64,000 bases of DNA from CAZLWA01 sp964563165 (GTDB lineage: Bacteria > CLD3 > SB21). The notes under the pieces were generated by a model. The model made no database searches, was not told where the DNA came from, and saw only the letters and a program-made list of their open reading frames with translations. This document shows, in pieces, positions 43,820 to 52,007 of this stretch. The stretch spans positions 62,001 through 126,000 of the forward strand of contig CAZLWA010000097.1 in NCBI GenBank assembly GCA_964563165.1, in the 5' to 3' direction. The translations under genes were made by a program, and so were the position numbers. Position 1 is the first letter of the stretch; each line of letters opens with the position of its first letter.

Positions 43820-44304
43820 TTCTTTGTTGCAATCAGAAAAGTCAAACTCAGAGCTATAACTAGATTAACGGATACCGCCGCCGAATAGCGGCGATGCAGC
43901 CGATCGAATTCTTCTCTTTCGGGCCTCGTGTCTGCGTCACGCGGAATGTCAAAATTTTGTATGGCGGCGCGCAACGAGTCCATACGCGGTGTGATCATCT
44001 CGATGTAATAAAATAACGCCGCCGTCATGACGAGAGCCAGGCCCAGGCGGGCCAGACTTCCCTTATCTTTTTGAAAAACATATAACATCATCAATGAACC
44101 GGACAGCATGATTGCGGCGGCCCATTCGAGTTGGTTCATACGTTTAAGAATAATTCCGTTAAGTAATCCGGCCTGCGTTTTTGAGTCGAGAACGTGAAAA
44201 ATCGGTGCGGCCACGCCGAAGCCGAACAACAGTAACATACCCAGCCACACGCCGCACGACAATTGTGCGAGCCAACTAAAAATAGTTATGCGATTGATGC
44301 TCAT
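43816..44304 (-). CDS. DUF4149-type small integral membrane protein
   Basis: 162 residues with four hydrophobic segments: WLAQLSCGVWLGMLLLFGFG (about 10-30), AAAIMLSGSLMMLYVF (about 58-75), a third at about 83-102, and SVNLVIALSLTFLIATKK at the end. The first segment and GxxLFFGFGVAAPIF pattern agree with DUF4149/TMEM205-like proteins. Function unknown. It is translationally coupled to hpnC, so a role in handling or sensing squalene or membrane composition is possible (inference). Confidence 0.75.
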   Translation of the reverse strand: MSINRITIFSWLAQLSCGVWLGMLLLFGFGVAAPIFHVLDSKTQAGLLNGIILKRMNQLEWAAAIMLSGSLMMLYVFQKDKGSLARLGLALVMTAALFYYIEMITPRMDSLRAAIQNFDIPRDADTRPEREEFDRLHRRYSAAVSVNLVIALSLTFLIATKK

Positions 44305-44444
44305 GCCCGTTCTCTTCGACGCTGATGATTATGATAGCTTATGAGAAGCGCTGAAATATTTTGTTCACGCAAATCTTGTAATCGGTATTTCTCAGCGTCC
44401 GTTGATTCTTCGCGCCCTTTGCGGCCTTTGCGGCTAGAAGGATT

Positions 44445-45575
44445 TCACGAAAACCGGCTGACCTGGAACGGCTGCATAAGCGGTGAAATCGACTTATCCA
44501 AAATAAAATCCGCCATGAGTTTTGCCGTAATAGGCGTAAGTAGAATTCCGTTTCGATAATGACCGGTGGCGATGGTCAGATTGCTGAAGGGCGTTTCCCC
44601 CATCAGCGGATAGTGATCGGGGCTCACCGGACGCAGACCTACCCACGAGTCTAACTTTGTAAAATACACGGAATTGGGTATGATCTCCTGAAGACGCTGA
44701 ATAAAACCGTCGATCACCTCGGCTGAAATACTTTTATCAAAACCGGCTTCTTCGGTCGTCGAACCGACGAGCAGCCGTCCGTCATTTTTCGGCACATAAT
44801 AAAATTCATTGATGTAACCCGGATGACGAATGAAGGTGTTATTGGGCATTTGCAGCGCTACGATTTGACCGCGGACCGGCTTCACCGGAGGCAGCACTTC
44901 TTTCAAACTCGGAAACTGCGAGGACCAGGCACCCGTGCACAAAACATAATGGGCGGAAGACACCTCTTCATTACGGCACTTCACATGGGCGACGGCGTCA
45001 TTACGAATTTCAAAATCCTCCACTTCGTGATTTTCCAGAATCACGACATCGAGTTTTTTGCACGCTTCCGTCAGGGCGCGCGTTAATTTTCGATTGTCAA
45101 CTTGGTGATTATCCGGCAAATGTATGGCCGATAAGCCCTCAGCCAGAGCGGGTTCGTGGATGCTTGCCTCGTCTTCATTCCAATAATGTGCGCGCAGTCC
45201 AAGGCTTGCAAACCACGCCGTCAGTTTTTCCGGAGACTCTTTGGAAGGAATTAATGTAAGAATTCCTTCCGTACGGTATTCGCAGTTAATTTTACTCACC
45301 CATTCTATGCGGCGAATGTATTCTTCAAACATGATCTGACTTTCCAGACAGAGATTAAAAAATAACCTCTGCCGTTCTTGTGCTTTCCGGTCCGCGGTCG
45401 GACTCATGAGAAGCTGCGGCTCGAGCATGCCGACCGAAGCCGAGGAAGCCTCCTGTCCCGTTACGCCTTTATCTATCACCGCCACGCGCAGCTTTTCGCG
45501 GCGTAATTTCAATTCGCATGCTACCGACAGTCCGATGACGCCCGCACCGATCACCGTAATATCAAATGATTTCAC
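44445..45575 (-). CDS. thiO: FAD-dependent amino-acid oxidase, glycine oxidase ThiO-like
   Basis: 376 residues from GTG 45575, preceded by AGGAG. Rossmann motif ITVIGAGVIGLSVACELK (about 6-23), GQEASSASVGMLEPQ (about 41-55, the ThiO-type ASxAxxGML variant), and the C-terminal TIATGHYRNGILLTPITAKL, typical of glycine oxidases. ThiO supplies the glycine imine for the thiazole of thiamin. No other thiamin genes are adjacent. It is the first gene of the unit leading into DUF4149 and the hpn genes, with a 140-bp gap that includes a CCTTTGCGG word repeat. Confidence 0.87.
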   Translation of the reverse strand: MKSFDITVIGAGVIGLSVACELKLRREKLRVAVIDKGVTGQEASSASVGMLEPQLLMSPTADRKAQERQRLFFNLCLESQIMFEEYIRRIEWVSKINCEYRTEGILTLIPSKESPEKLTAWFASLGLRAHYWNEDEASIHEPALAEGLSAIHLPDNHQVDNRKLTRALTEACKKLDVVILENHEVEDFEIRNDAVAHVKCRNEEVSSAHYVLCTGAWSSQFPSLKEVLPPVKPVRGQIVALQMPNNTFIRHPGYINEFYYVPKNDGRLLVGSTTEEAGFDKSISAEVIDGFIQRLQEIIPNSVYFTKLDSWVGLRPVSPDHYPLMGETPFSNLTIATGHYRNGILLTPITAKLMADFILDKSISPLMQPFQVSRFS

Positions 45576-45602
45576 GCATTCTCCTGACGTTTCAAGGATT
45601 CC

Positions 45603-45631
45603 AATATATTGAGAGATGTTTTGAAAATCAA
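45603..45631 (-). promoter_or_regulatory. Predicted promoter of thiO
   Basis: Minus strand: TTGATT (45631-45626), 17-bp spacer, TATATT (45608-45603). The leader to the GTG start would be about 20 nt. Confidence 0.5.
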
Positions 45632-45893
45632 TAAAAGATAGTGCCGATGCGGTCGTTTCCGCGAATTCCGGATGGTCATTGGCGGTGTGAGGGCTGAAAG
45701 CCCCGGCGTGCCGAAGGAAGCCTTGTATGAATCGCTTGAAGGCCGGAATCCCTCAAATTATTTCTTGATAATAAAAAACGATTCGTATATATTCATTTTC
45801 GCCCTTTAACAGGTCGCTAATCCCCAATCCGTGCAAATTCGGCGTCAAAATTTTCGATAAGACTTTCAGAAAATCCAACTCACCGGAGCGTGC
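45632..45893 (+). other. Intergenic region before the kinase operon; possible 45-codon ORF or structured RNA
   Basis: The stretch 45650-45760 is GC-richer than usual spacers and contains hairpins such as GGGCT-GAA-AGCCC. A frame from ATG 45672 to TAA 45809 encodes 45 residues (MVIGGVRAESPGVPKEALY...), with no ribosome binding site. The rest, 45760-45893, is ordinary spacer. I recognise no riboswitch family. Confidence 0.25.
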
Positions 45894-48014
45894 GTGCCGA
45901 TACAAAAACTTGGAAGATACGAAGTGGCAGAAGTTCTGGGCCAGGGCGCCATGGGCATCGTGTATAAAGGCATTGACCCGAAGATCGGACGCACGGTAGC
46001 GCTCAAAACGCTCAAGACCACGGGAGAAATTCCTGCCGATCAGCTCTCCGAATTCAAACGCCGCTTTTCACAGGAAGCTCAATCCGCCGGACGTCTCGCG
46101 CATCCTAATATTGTAACGATCTACGATGTCGGTGAAGAAGAAGGTCTCGCCTACATTGCCATGGAATTCATTAAAGGCAAGGCGCTCGACGAATACATCG
46201 CTGAGAAGCATGCGTTCACGATCGACCAGATTGTGAGTATCATGACGCAGATTTGCGAAGGACTGGGCTACGCGCACAAGAACGGTGTCATTCATCGCGA
46301 TATTAAACCGGCAAATATCGTTCTCACCGACGATAAGGTTGCCAAGATTACCGATTTCGGCATTGCAAAGATTACTTCCATGAGCGCCACGCAAAGCGGT
46401 GTGGTCGTCGGCACTCCCAGCTATATGTCACCGGAGCAAATTACGGGTAAAGGCGTGGACAACCGCTCGGATATTTTTTCGATCGGTGCGGTATTTTATG
46501 AATTGCTGACTCACGAAAAAGCGTTTCCAGGCGACAATATCACGACCGTCATGTACCGTGTCGTGCACGAAAACCCCGCGCCGGTCACCAGCATCAATAT
46601 GGCGGTTCCGACGCAATTCACTCCCATACTGCTCAAAGCCATGGCAAAAAACCCTGCCGACCGTTACCCCGATGCGGAGACCATGTCAAAAGATATTCAA
46701 AATTATAAGGCCTTCACGGCGATGCAATCGGGGGCCACACAGGTATTTCGCCCCGATTCGGCCGGAACGGTCATGATGACCGGCGCTGCGGATGTTGGTG
46801 CAGTAACATCGGGCGGCATGCTGCAATCTGCGGTGAAAAACAAAAAGCTCCTGATACTTTCAGGCACAGCAGTGGCGGCGTTAATCGTTCTCTTATTTCT
46901 CGTTTTTGGAAATAAAGCGCCCTCGAATTCCGCGTCGCTCGAATTGAGTTTGAATATCTTTGACGGTACGGTGCGCGTCGATTCAGCGGATTTCAATATT
47001 GATAATGGAAAGCTGTTTATTCCCAAATTGGAAGCATCCGAACACTCCGTCAATATCAAGCACGAGGGCTACGAAGAATTCAAGACGAAACTCCTGTTCG
47101 CCGAAAACGAACAGAAAACATTCAATGTGGAAATGAAATTACTCCCTGTGCAGTTCCCTGCGGGTGTGGACACCGGCTTCATCACGGTCAATGCGAAACC
47201 CGCAGTCGTAAAGGTTCTCACCAACGCCGGGGCTTTTATTTGTTACTCACCGGTGAACAAGCTGCCTTTTCCTGTTGGAAAGCGCACACTGGTTTTTTCG
47301 AGAGAGAATTATGTCAGTAAGGTGCTGGATATCGACCTGAGAAAGAAAAGAGAATTGAAACTTACACCTTCGCTCGATGCCAAGAAGGGACTTATTTCAT
47401 TGGCCGATGTCAATCCGAAAAAAGTTCAAGTATTTGTGGATAATAATTTGCTCAAACCTGAAAAAGACGGCGTCACGTACACTCTGCAGATCGGAAAGCA
47501 GAAAATTCTACTGAAACAAGACGGTTTCAAGCCTCTCGAAAAGGAAATTACGGTTTCTGAAAAAGATGTTCTAAAGATCGACGCCAGCCTCGAACAGTTG
47601 TACGGCAAGCTTGCCATCACATCCAATCCGGACGGCGCCGATGTATTCATTGACGGCAGCAACGTAGGAAAGACTCCGCTCACTCTCGAATCCGTTGCAG
47701 CCGGTGTGCGCGACATTAAAGTTCAAAAAGGGGCGATGACGTCCATTAAAAAAATTACGGTGGCCGAGGGTAAAGAAAACTCCGCGGATTTTAAATTGCA
47801 GGCGCTAGTCGGGTACTTGAAATTTCTCATCAATCCGTGGGCAAAGATTTATATCGACGGCCGTGAATACGGCGCTTCGCCGCCGCTCGATAACCTGGAA
47901 TTGAAACCCGGAACGTATAAGATCAAGATGGAAAATCCTGCGTTCAAAGCGGTGACCAGGACAGTCACCATTACGGCCGGCGCGAGCGCAACGCTGCAGT
48001 ATGATTTCAAATAA
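45894..48014 (+). CDS. Membrane Ser/Thr protein kinase with PEGA domains (first gene of signalling operon)
   Basis: 706 residues from GTG 45894, with GGAG 5 bases upstream. Kinase domain at about 8-275: LGQGAMGIVYKG, lysine K38 (TVALK), HRDIKPAN (D136), DFG (D154), and an activation segment VVGTPSYMSPEQITGKG. Membrane helix at about 318-338. Outer region with repeated PEGA modules: SNPDGADVFIDGSNVGKTPL is the best match, and VNPKKVQVFVDNN and INPWAKIYIDGREYG are others. It would phosphorylate cytoplasmic partners; the FHA protein encoded two genes downstream is an obvious candidate (inference). The same domain order as the kinase at 31900-34041, with similar kinase domains. Confidence 0.94.
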   Translation: MPIQKLGRYEVAEVLGQGAMGIVYKGIDPKIGRTVALKTLKTTGEIPADQLSEFKRRFSQEAQSAGRLAHPNIVTIYDVGEEEGLAYIAMEFIKGKALDEYIAEKHAFTIDQIVSIMTQICEGLGYAHKNGVIHRDIKPANIVLTDDKVAKITDFGIAKITSMSATQSGVVVGTPSYMSPEQITGKGVDNRSDIFSIGAVFYELLTHEKAFPGDNITTVMYRVVHENPAPVTSINMAVPTQFTPILLKAMAKNPADRYPDAETMSKDIQNYKAFTAMQSGATQVFRPDSAGTVMMTGAADVGAVTSGGMLQSAVKNKKLLILSGTAVAALIVLLFLVFGNKAPSNSASLELSLNIFDGTVRVDSADFNIDNGKLFIPKLEASEHSVNIKHEGYEEFKTKLLFAENEQKTFNVEMKLLPVQFPAGVDTGFITVNAKPAVVKVLTNAGAFICYSPVNKLPFPVGKRTLVFSRENYVSKVLDIDLRKKRELKLTPSLDAKKGLISLADVNPKKVQVFVDNNLLKPEKDGVTYTLQIGKQKILLKQDGFKPLEKEITVSEKDVLKIDASLEQLYGKLAITSNPDGADVFIDGSNVGKTPLTLESVAAGVRDIKVQKGAMTSIKKITVAEGKENSADFKLQALVGYLKFLINPWAKIYIDGREYGASPPLDNLELKPGTYKIKMENPAFKAVTRTVTITAGASATLQYDFK

Positions 48015-48029
48015 CTCAAAGGCAACGGT

Positions 48030-48728
48030 ATGAATAAGGGGTATATTATACTTTTTGTGCTTGTATGGACTTTAGCCGCGGGTTGCGGCACCGCATCCAA
48101 ACAGGCGGTATCAAAAACCGAAAGGAAAGAAGATTCCGAAGCCTTGCTCAATCTAGGACTGGAAGCCTACAAAGCACGCAATTATGAAAATGCAAAGAAT
48201 TTGTTGTTCAAAGCGTCCGGACAAAATCTCTCGGGCGATCAATTGATCTCCGCGCACAAGCATTTGGCCTTCATTCACGCTCTGCAGAAAAATACCGGAG
48301 CCGCTACGAAAGAATTTCTAAAGGCCTTTTATCTGGACAAGGATTTCCAACTCGATAATTCGGAAACCGGCAATCCCCTATGGATGCCTTCCTTCATCGA
48401 GGCTGCGAAACAGTTCACGCAGACTCACGCCGCCGGCTCTGAGCTTTATTCGGAAGGAACGAACGCGTTTGAGAAGAGAAATTACAACGCCGCGCTTGCC
48501 TCGCTGGAAGCCGCCGTCAAGAAAGAGGATTTAAGCCGGGACAAAAAAGCGGCCGCTTACAAATTCATCGCGTTTATTTATTCCATTCAAAAAAAACCGG
48601 CCTATGCCAAAGCCGCGTTCCGAAAAGCTTTTAGATTGAATAACTCTTTTGAATTAGATAAATCGGAATACGGCAATCCTGCCTGGACGCCGCTATACGA
48701 TGAAGTTAAGAAAGAATTTAAAAAATAA
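48030..48728 (+). CDS. Lipoprotein with two duplicated TPR-like modules
   Basis: 232 residues. Lipoprotein signal with lipobox LAAGC (C19). Two copies of a module of about 90 residues follow: LGLEAYKARNYENAKNLL...HLAFIHALQK...AFYLDKDFQLDNSETGNPLW (about 42-130) and EGTNAFEKRNYNAALASL...FIAFIYSIQK...AFRLNNSFELDKSEYGNPAW (about 138-225). Each has a TPR pair plus a distinctive F-x-L-D-x-S-E-x-G-N-P-x-W ending. I recall similar modules in lipoproteins near FHA/kinase genes in proteobacteria, but this needs checking. It starts 15 bp after the kinase and ends 15 bp before the cyclase gene, so it belongs to the same operon and would sit in the periplasm or outer membrane near the PEGA domains. Confidence 0.8.
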   Translation: MNKGYIILFVLVWTLAAGCGTASKQAVSKTERKEDSEALLNLGLEAYKARNYENAKNLLFKASGQNLSGDQLISAHKHLAFIHALQKNTGAATKEFLKAFYLDKDFQLDNSETGNPLWMPSFIEAAKQFTQTHAAGSELYSEGTNAFEKRNYNAALASLEAAVKKEDLSRDKKAAAYKFIAFIYSIQKKPAYAKAAFRKAFRLNNSFELDKSEYGNPAWTPLYDEVKKEFKK

Positions 48729-48743
48729 TTCCCTGGAGAACCC

Positions 48744-50669
48744 GTGGCTTCTTTAGTTTTGGTCGACAAGGACAATACCGGTCAGCGTTTCATCGTTGAA
48801 AAAAACGAAATGACGATCGGCCGCAAACCCGAAAACGATTTTCTTATTTCCAATGTGATGATATCCGGCAAGCACGCGAAAGTAACGAAAAATAAAAGTC
48901 AATTTTTCATCACCGATCTCAACAGCACCAATGGCACGTTTGTTAACGGCACACGTATCGTGGCACAGACGGAAATCAAGCATAAGGACCGGATAAACTT
49001 GGGCGCCGTCAACCTGATTTTTCTTGAAGACGACAGCGCCACCATTGAATTCGATAAACTTCAGGGACCGCCGAAAGAAACGCCGTTGATGAAGCCCGAA
49101 GACACAAGCTACGCGACGCAAGTGAATTCGGAAAAATTGGCAGCCATGGTGCAATCGCTGAAGACCATCGTTCTGAGCGGCGCGGCGGACCGAAACGCGC
49201 TCACAAATCAATTCACGGAATTGGAGCACTCCTTTCAGCTGCTCAACAATCAATTGAAAGAATCGGAGAAGTTTCAGCAGAAACTCAACGTGCTTTACGA
49301 AGTCGGTAAAATAATTAACCACATTCTCGACCAGGACGAATTATTAAAGACCATTCTAGATCTGGCGCTGAAAGTAATGAAGGCCGATTGCGGCTTTATC
49401 ATGCTTTACAACGATAAGAACGAACTGGAAGCAAAGATTTCCCGCAAGATCGAGGCGGATGAAATCGGCACGTCTTCGGCGACATTCAGCACGACGATTT
49501 CCAAGCGGGTCGCTGAAACGGCTGAGAGTATCTTGACGTCGGACGCTCAGAATGACGACCGCTTTCAAAGCGGTGCAAGCATTATCTCCCATCACATTCG
49601 CTCCGTGATCTGCACGCCCATGAAAAATAAGGACCAGAAGATCATTGGCGTGATTTACGTCGGATCCAATGTGATGTCCAACGTGTTCTCCAAGAGCGAC
49701 GTGGAATTGCTGGAAGCCTTTTCGAATCACGCGGCCATCTCGATCGAGAACGCCAAGTTGTACGAAGAACGGCGCCGTAAGGAACATCTGAAGAGCGCGC
49801 TGGAACGTTACGTATCCAAGCAAATTGCCGAAGCGATCATTGACAAAGACGGATCCGGCGAAGTTCGCTTTCAGCCGGAAAAAAAACAAGTCACGCTCGT
49901 TTTCACCGACGTTCGCGGGTTTACAACCCTGGCCGAGGGAATGAGTCCTGAAGATATGGTTGAAATCCTGAACCGGTACTTCACGGAAATGATCAAGATC
50001 ATTTTCAAGTACGGCGGGACCTTGGACAAATTCATCGGCGATGCCATCATGGCGATGTTTGGGGCGCCCGCTTCAACCGGACAGGACGCGCCGAACGCCG
50101 TCATGGCGGCGCTGGAGATGCAGAAGGAACTCATCGTTTTTAATGAAGAACAGAGAAAGTTGAAAAAACCGGCAATAAAAATCGGCATCGGAATCAATAC
50201 GGGTACGGTGGTCGTTGGCAATATCGGATCCGATCAGCGTATGGAATATACGGCCATCGGTGATACGGTGAATTTGGCGTCGCGCCTGGAGGGAGCCAAT
50301 AAAGAATACAGTACCAATATCATGATCAGTGAATGGACACTCGAAGCGGTCAGCCGCATTGTGATTACGCGTGAATTGGATCTAATACGCGTCAAAGGCA
50401 AGGAAAAACCTGTTAAAGTATTCGAAGTCCTGGGATCTGCCTCGGACGGCATATCCTCAGATATGAAGAAAACCACCGAGTTATTCAGCCAGGGTTTAGC
50501 CGCTTATCGAAAGCAGAAATGGGATGAGGCGATCGGCCACTTCAATGCCGCCCTGGAAGTCAAGCCGGATGACGGGCCGTCGAAAGTCTATGTCGAACGC
50601 TCCGAAGTATTCAAAAAGAACCCGCCGGCGGGAAAGTGGGACGGCGTATTCACGATGCTCACAAAATAA
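48744..50669 (+). CDS. FHA-GAF-class III adenylate cyclase with C-terminal TPR
   Basis: 641 residues from GTG 48744, with GGAGA upstream. FHA domain at about 1-97 (IGRKPENDF; SGKHAK; NSTNGTFVNG): a phosphothreonine-binding module. Coiled linker at about 125-180; GAF at about 183-340 (GFIMLYNDKNE; ICTPMKNKDQKIIGVIYVG). Cyclase domain at about 382-565: metal aspartates D389 (VFTDVRGF) and D433 (FIGDAIMAMFG), adenine-specifying lysine K429 and threonine T503, and N510/R514 (GDTVNLASRLE). A TPR-like repeat (LFSQGLAAYRKQKWDEAIGHF) ends the protein. It should make cAMP, possibly gated by kinase-dependent phosphopeptide binding and a GAF ligand. No membrane helix is seen. Confidence 0.93.
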   Translation: MASLVLVDKDNTGQRFIVEKNEMTIGRKPENDFLISNVMISGKHAKVTKNKSQFFITDLNSTNGTFVNGTRIVAQTEIKHKDRINLGAVNLIFLEDDSATIEFDKLQGPPKETPLMKPEDTSYATQVNSEKLAAMVQSLKTIVLSGAADRNALTNQFTELEHSFQLLNNQLKESEKFQQKLNVLYEVGKIINHILDQDELLKTILDLALKVMKADCGFIMLYNDKNELEAKISRKIEADEIGTSSATFSTTISKRVAETAESILTSDAQNDDRFQSGASIISHHIRSVICTPMKNKDQKIIGVIYVGSNVMSNVFSKSDVELLEAFSNHAAISIENAKLYEERRRKEHLKSALERYVSKQIAEAIIDKDGSGEVRFQPEKKQVTLVFTDVRGFTTLAEGMSPEDMVEILNRYFTEMIKIIFKYGGTLDKFIGDAIMAMFGAPASTGQDAPNAVMAALEMQKELIVFNEEQRKLKKPAIKIGIGINTGTVVVGNIGSDQRMEYTAIGDTVNLASRLEGANKEYSTNIMISEWTLEAVSRIVITRELDLIRVKGKEKPVKVFEVLGSASDGISSDMKKTTELFSQGLAAYRKQKWDEAIGHFNAALEVKPDDGPSKVYVERSEVFKKNPPAGKWDGVFTMLTK

Positions 50670-50780
50670 CCTTACCCATTTCCGGATTCCTCTTTTTTCG
50701 TCTATTGATTCTTGCTTCCAAATCCACTATTTTCCGGACACACTCACTCTTTGCTTTCTCACTTTTTTGAAAGCCATCCG

Positions 50781-51998
50781 ATGAATCTGGATGATCTCAT
50801 TTATGATTGGAATCAGGAAGCCAATCGCGCGCATAAGCCTCCGCAGGCTTTTGAGCTGAATGACGAAACCCTGCGAGACGGACTGCAATCGCCTTCCGTC
50901 AACACGCCGACGCTTCCTCAAAAAATTGAGATATTGCATGCCATGGAACAATTGGGTATTCACGCCGCGGATATCGGATTGCCCGGAGCGGGCCCGCACG
51001 TACTTGAACACGTCGTTGCTTTGGCCAAAGAAATTGTTCAAAATAAATTCAAAATACAGCCGAACTGCGCCGCCCGCACGTTGAAAGCAGATATCGATCC
51101 GGTCATCGAAGCGTCTCAAAAAGCGGGCATTTCCATCCAGGTCTGCACTTTCATCGGCTCGAGCCCGATTCGTCAATACGCCGAAGGATGGACGATAGAT
51201 CAACTGCTCGCATTTACCGAAAGCGCCGTGTCGCACGCGGTAAAAAATAACCTGGACGTGATGTACGTGACCGAAGACACTACCCGCGCCCATCCCGACG
51301 ATATTCGCAGACTGTATCTTACGGCGATCCGGGCTGGAGCAAAGCGGGTCTGCCTTGCGGATACCGTGGGCAACGCCACGCCGGAAGGCGTGCGCCGCCT
51401 TGTTGATTACATGAAAGAAGTTGTGACGGAAAGCGGCGAAGCCGTCAAGATAGACTGGCACGGGCACAACGACCGCGGTCTCGCCGTTGCCAACGCGATC
51501 GCGGCTTTACAGGCGGGTGCACACCGTATTCATGGCACCGGCATCGGCATCGGCGAGCGCATCGGAAATGTGCAGATGGATCAATTGATGGTCAATTTGA
51601 AACTCAAAGGGTGGATCGACAATGACCTGACGATGCTGCCCGTTTACTGCAAGAAAATTTCTGACTACACGGGCATTGCCATCCCGTGGAATTATCCGAT
51701 CTTCGGGCGCGATGCCTTTCGCACCGGCACGGGCGTTCACGCTTCCGCCATTTTGAAATCTTTGAACAAAGGAGACATGGATTTGGTAGACCGCGTGTAT
51801 TCCAGCGTGCCTGCAAGCATGTTCGGGCTCGAACAAGTAGTGGAGATCGGTCCGCTCAGCGGCGAATCCAATGTCATCTATTGGCTCAAAAAGCGCAAGA
51901 TCGAACCGCGCGATGAATTGGTAAAAAAGATCTTCGAGGCCGCTAAAAAATCAACGACGGTACTCTCCGACGAGCAAGTCTTCAGTTTGTGTAAATAA
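50781..51998 (+). CDS. 2-isopropylmalate/homocitrate synthase family protein (short form)
   Basis: 405 residues from ATG 50781. HMGL-like catalytic barrel: FELNDETLRDGLQSPSV (about 24-40), ADIGLPGAG, ARTLKADIDP, and the metal-binding WHGHNDRGLAVANAIAAL (about 233-250), then GTGIGIGERIGNVQMDQL. The C-terminal part (about 300-405) is only the linker-type helical region; the leucine-feedback regulatory domain of LeuA (about 130 residues) is missing. It may therefore be a leucine-insensitive isopropylmalate synthase, a homocitrate synthase or a citramalate-type enzyme. The first active-site block reads DETLRDGLQS where LeuA usually has DTTLRDGEQS. Confidence 0.85.
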   Translation: MNLDDLIYDWNQEANRAHKPPQAFELNDETLRDGLQSPSVNTPTLPQKIEILHAMEQLGIHAADIGLPGAGPHVLEHVVALAKEIVQNKFKIQPNCAARTLKADIDPVIEASQKAGISIQVCTFIGSSPIRQYAEGWTIDQLLAFTESAVSHAVKNNLDVMYVTEDTTRAHPDDIRRLYLTAIRAGAKRVCLADTVGNATPEGVRRLVDYMKEVVTESGEAVKIDWHGHNDRGLAVANAIAALQAGAHRIHGTGIGIGERIGNVQMDQLMVNLKLKGWIDNDLTMLPVYCKKISDYTGIAIPWNYPIFGRDAFRTGTGVHASAILKSLNKGDMDLVDRVYSSVPASMFGLEQVVEIGPLSGESNVIYWLKKRKIEPRDELVKKIFEAAKKSTTVLSDEQVFSLCK

Positions 51999-52007
51999 AG
52001 GAACGGC

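Noticed and set aside
45650..45770. Glycine or other riboswitch for thiO
   Set aside because: The GCCGAAGGAAGCC phrase looks faintly riboswitch-like, but it lies upstream of the predicted thiO promoter and on the other strand, and no complete aptamer can be drawn.
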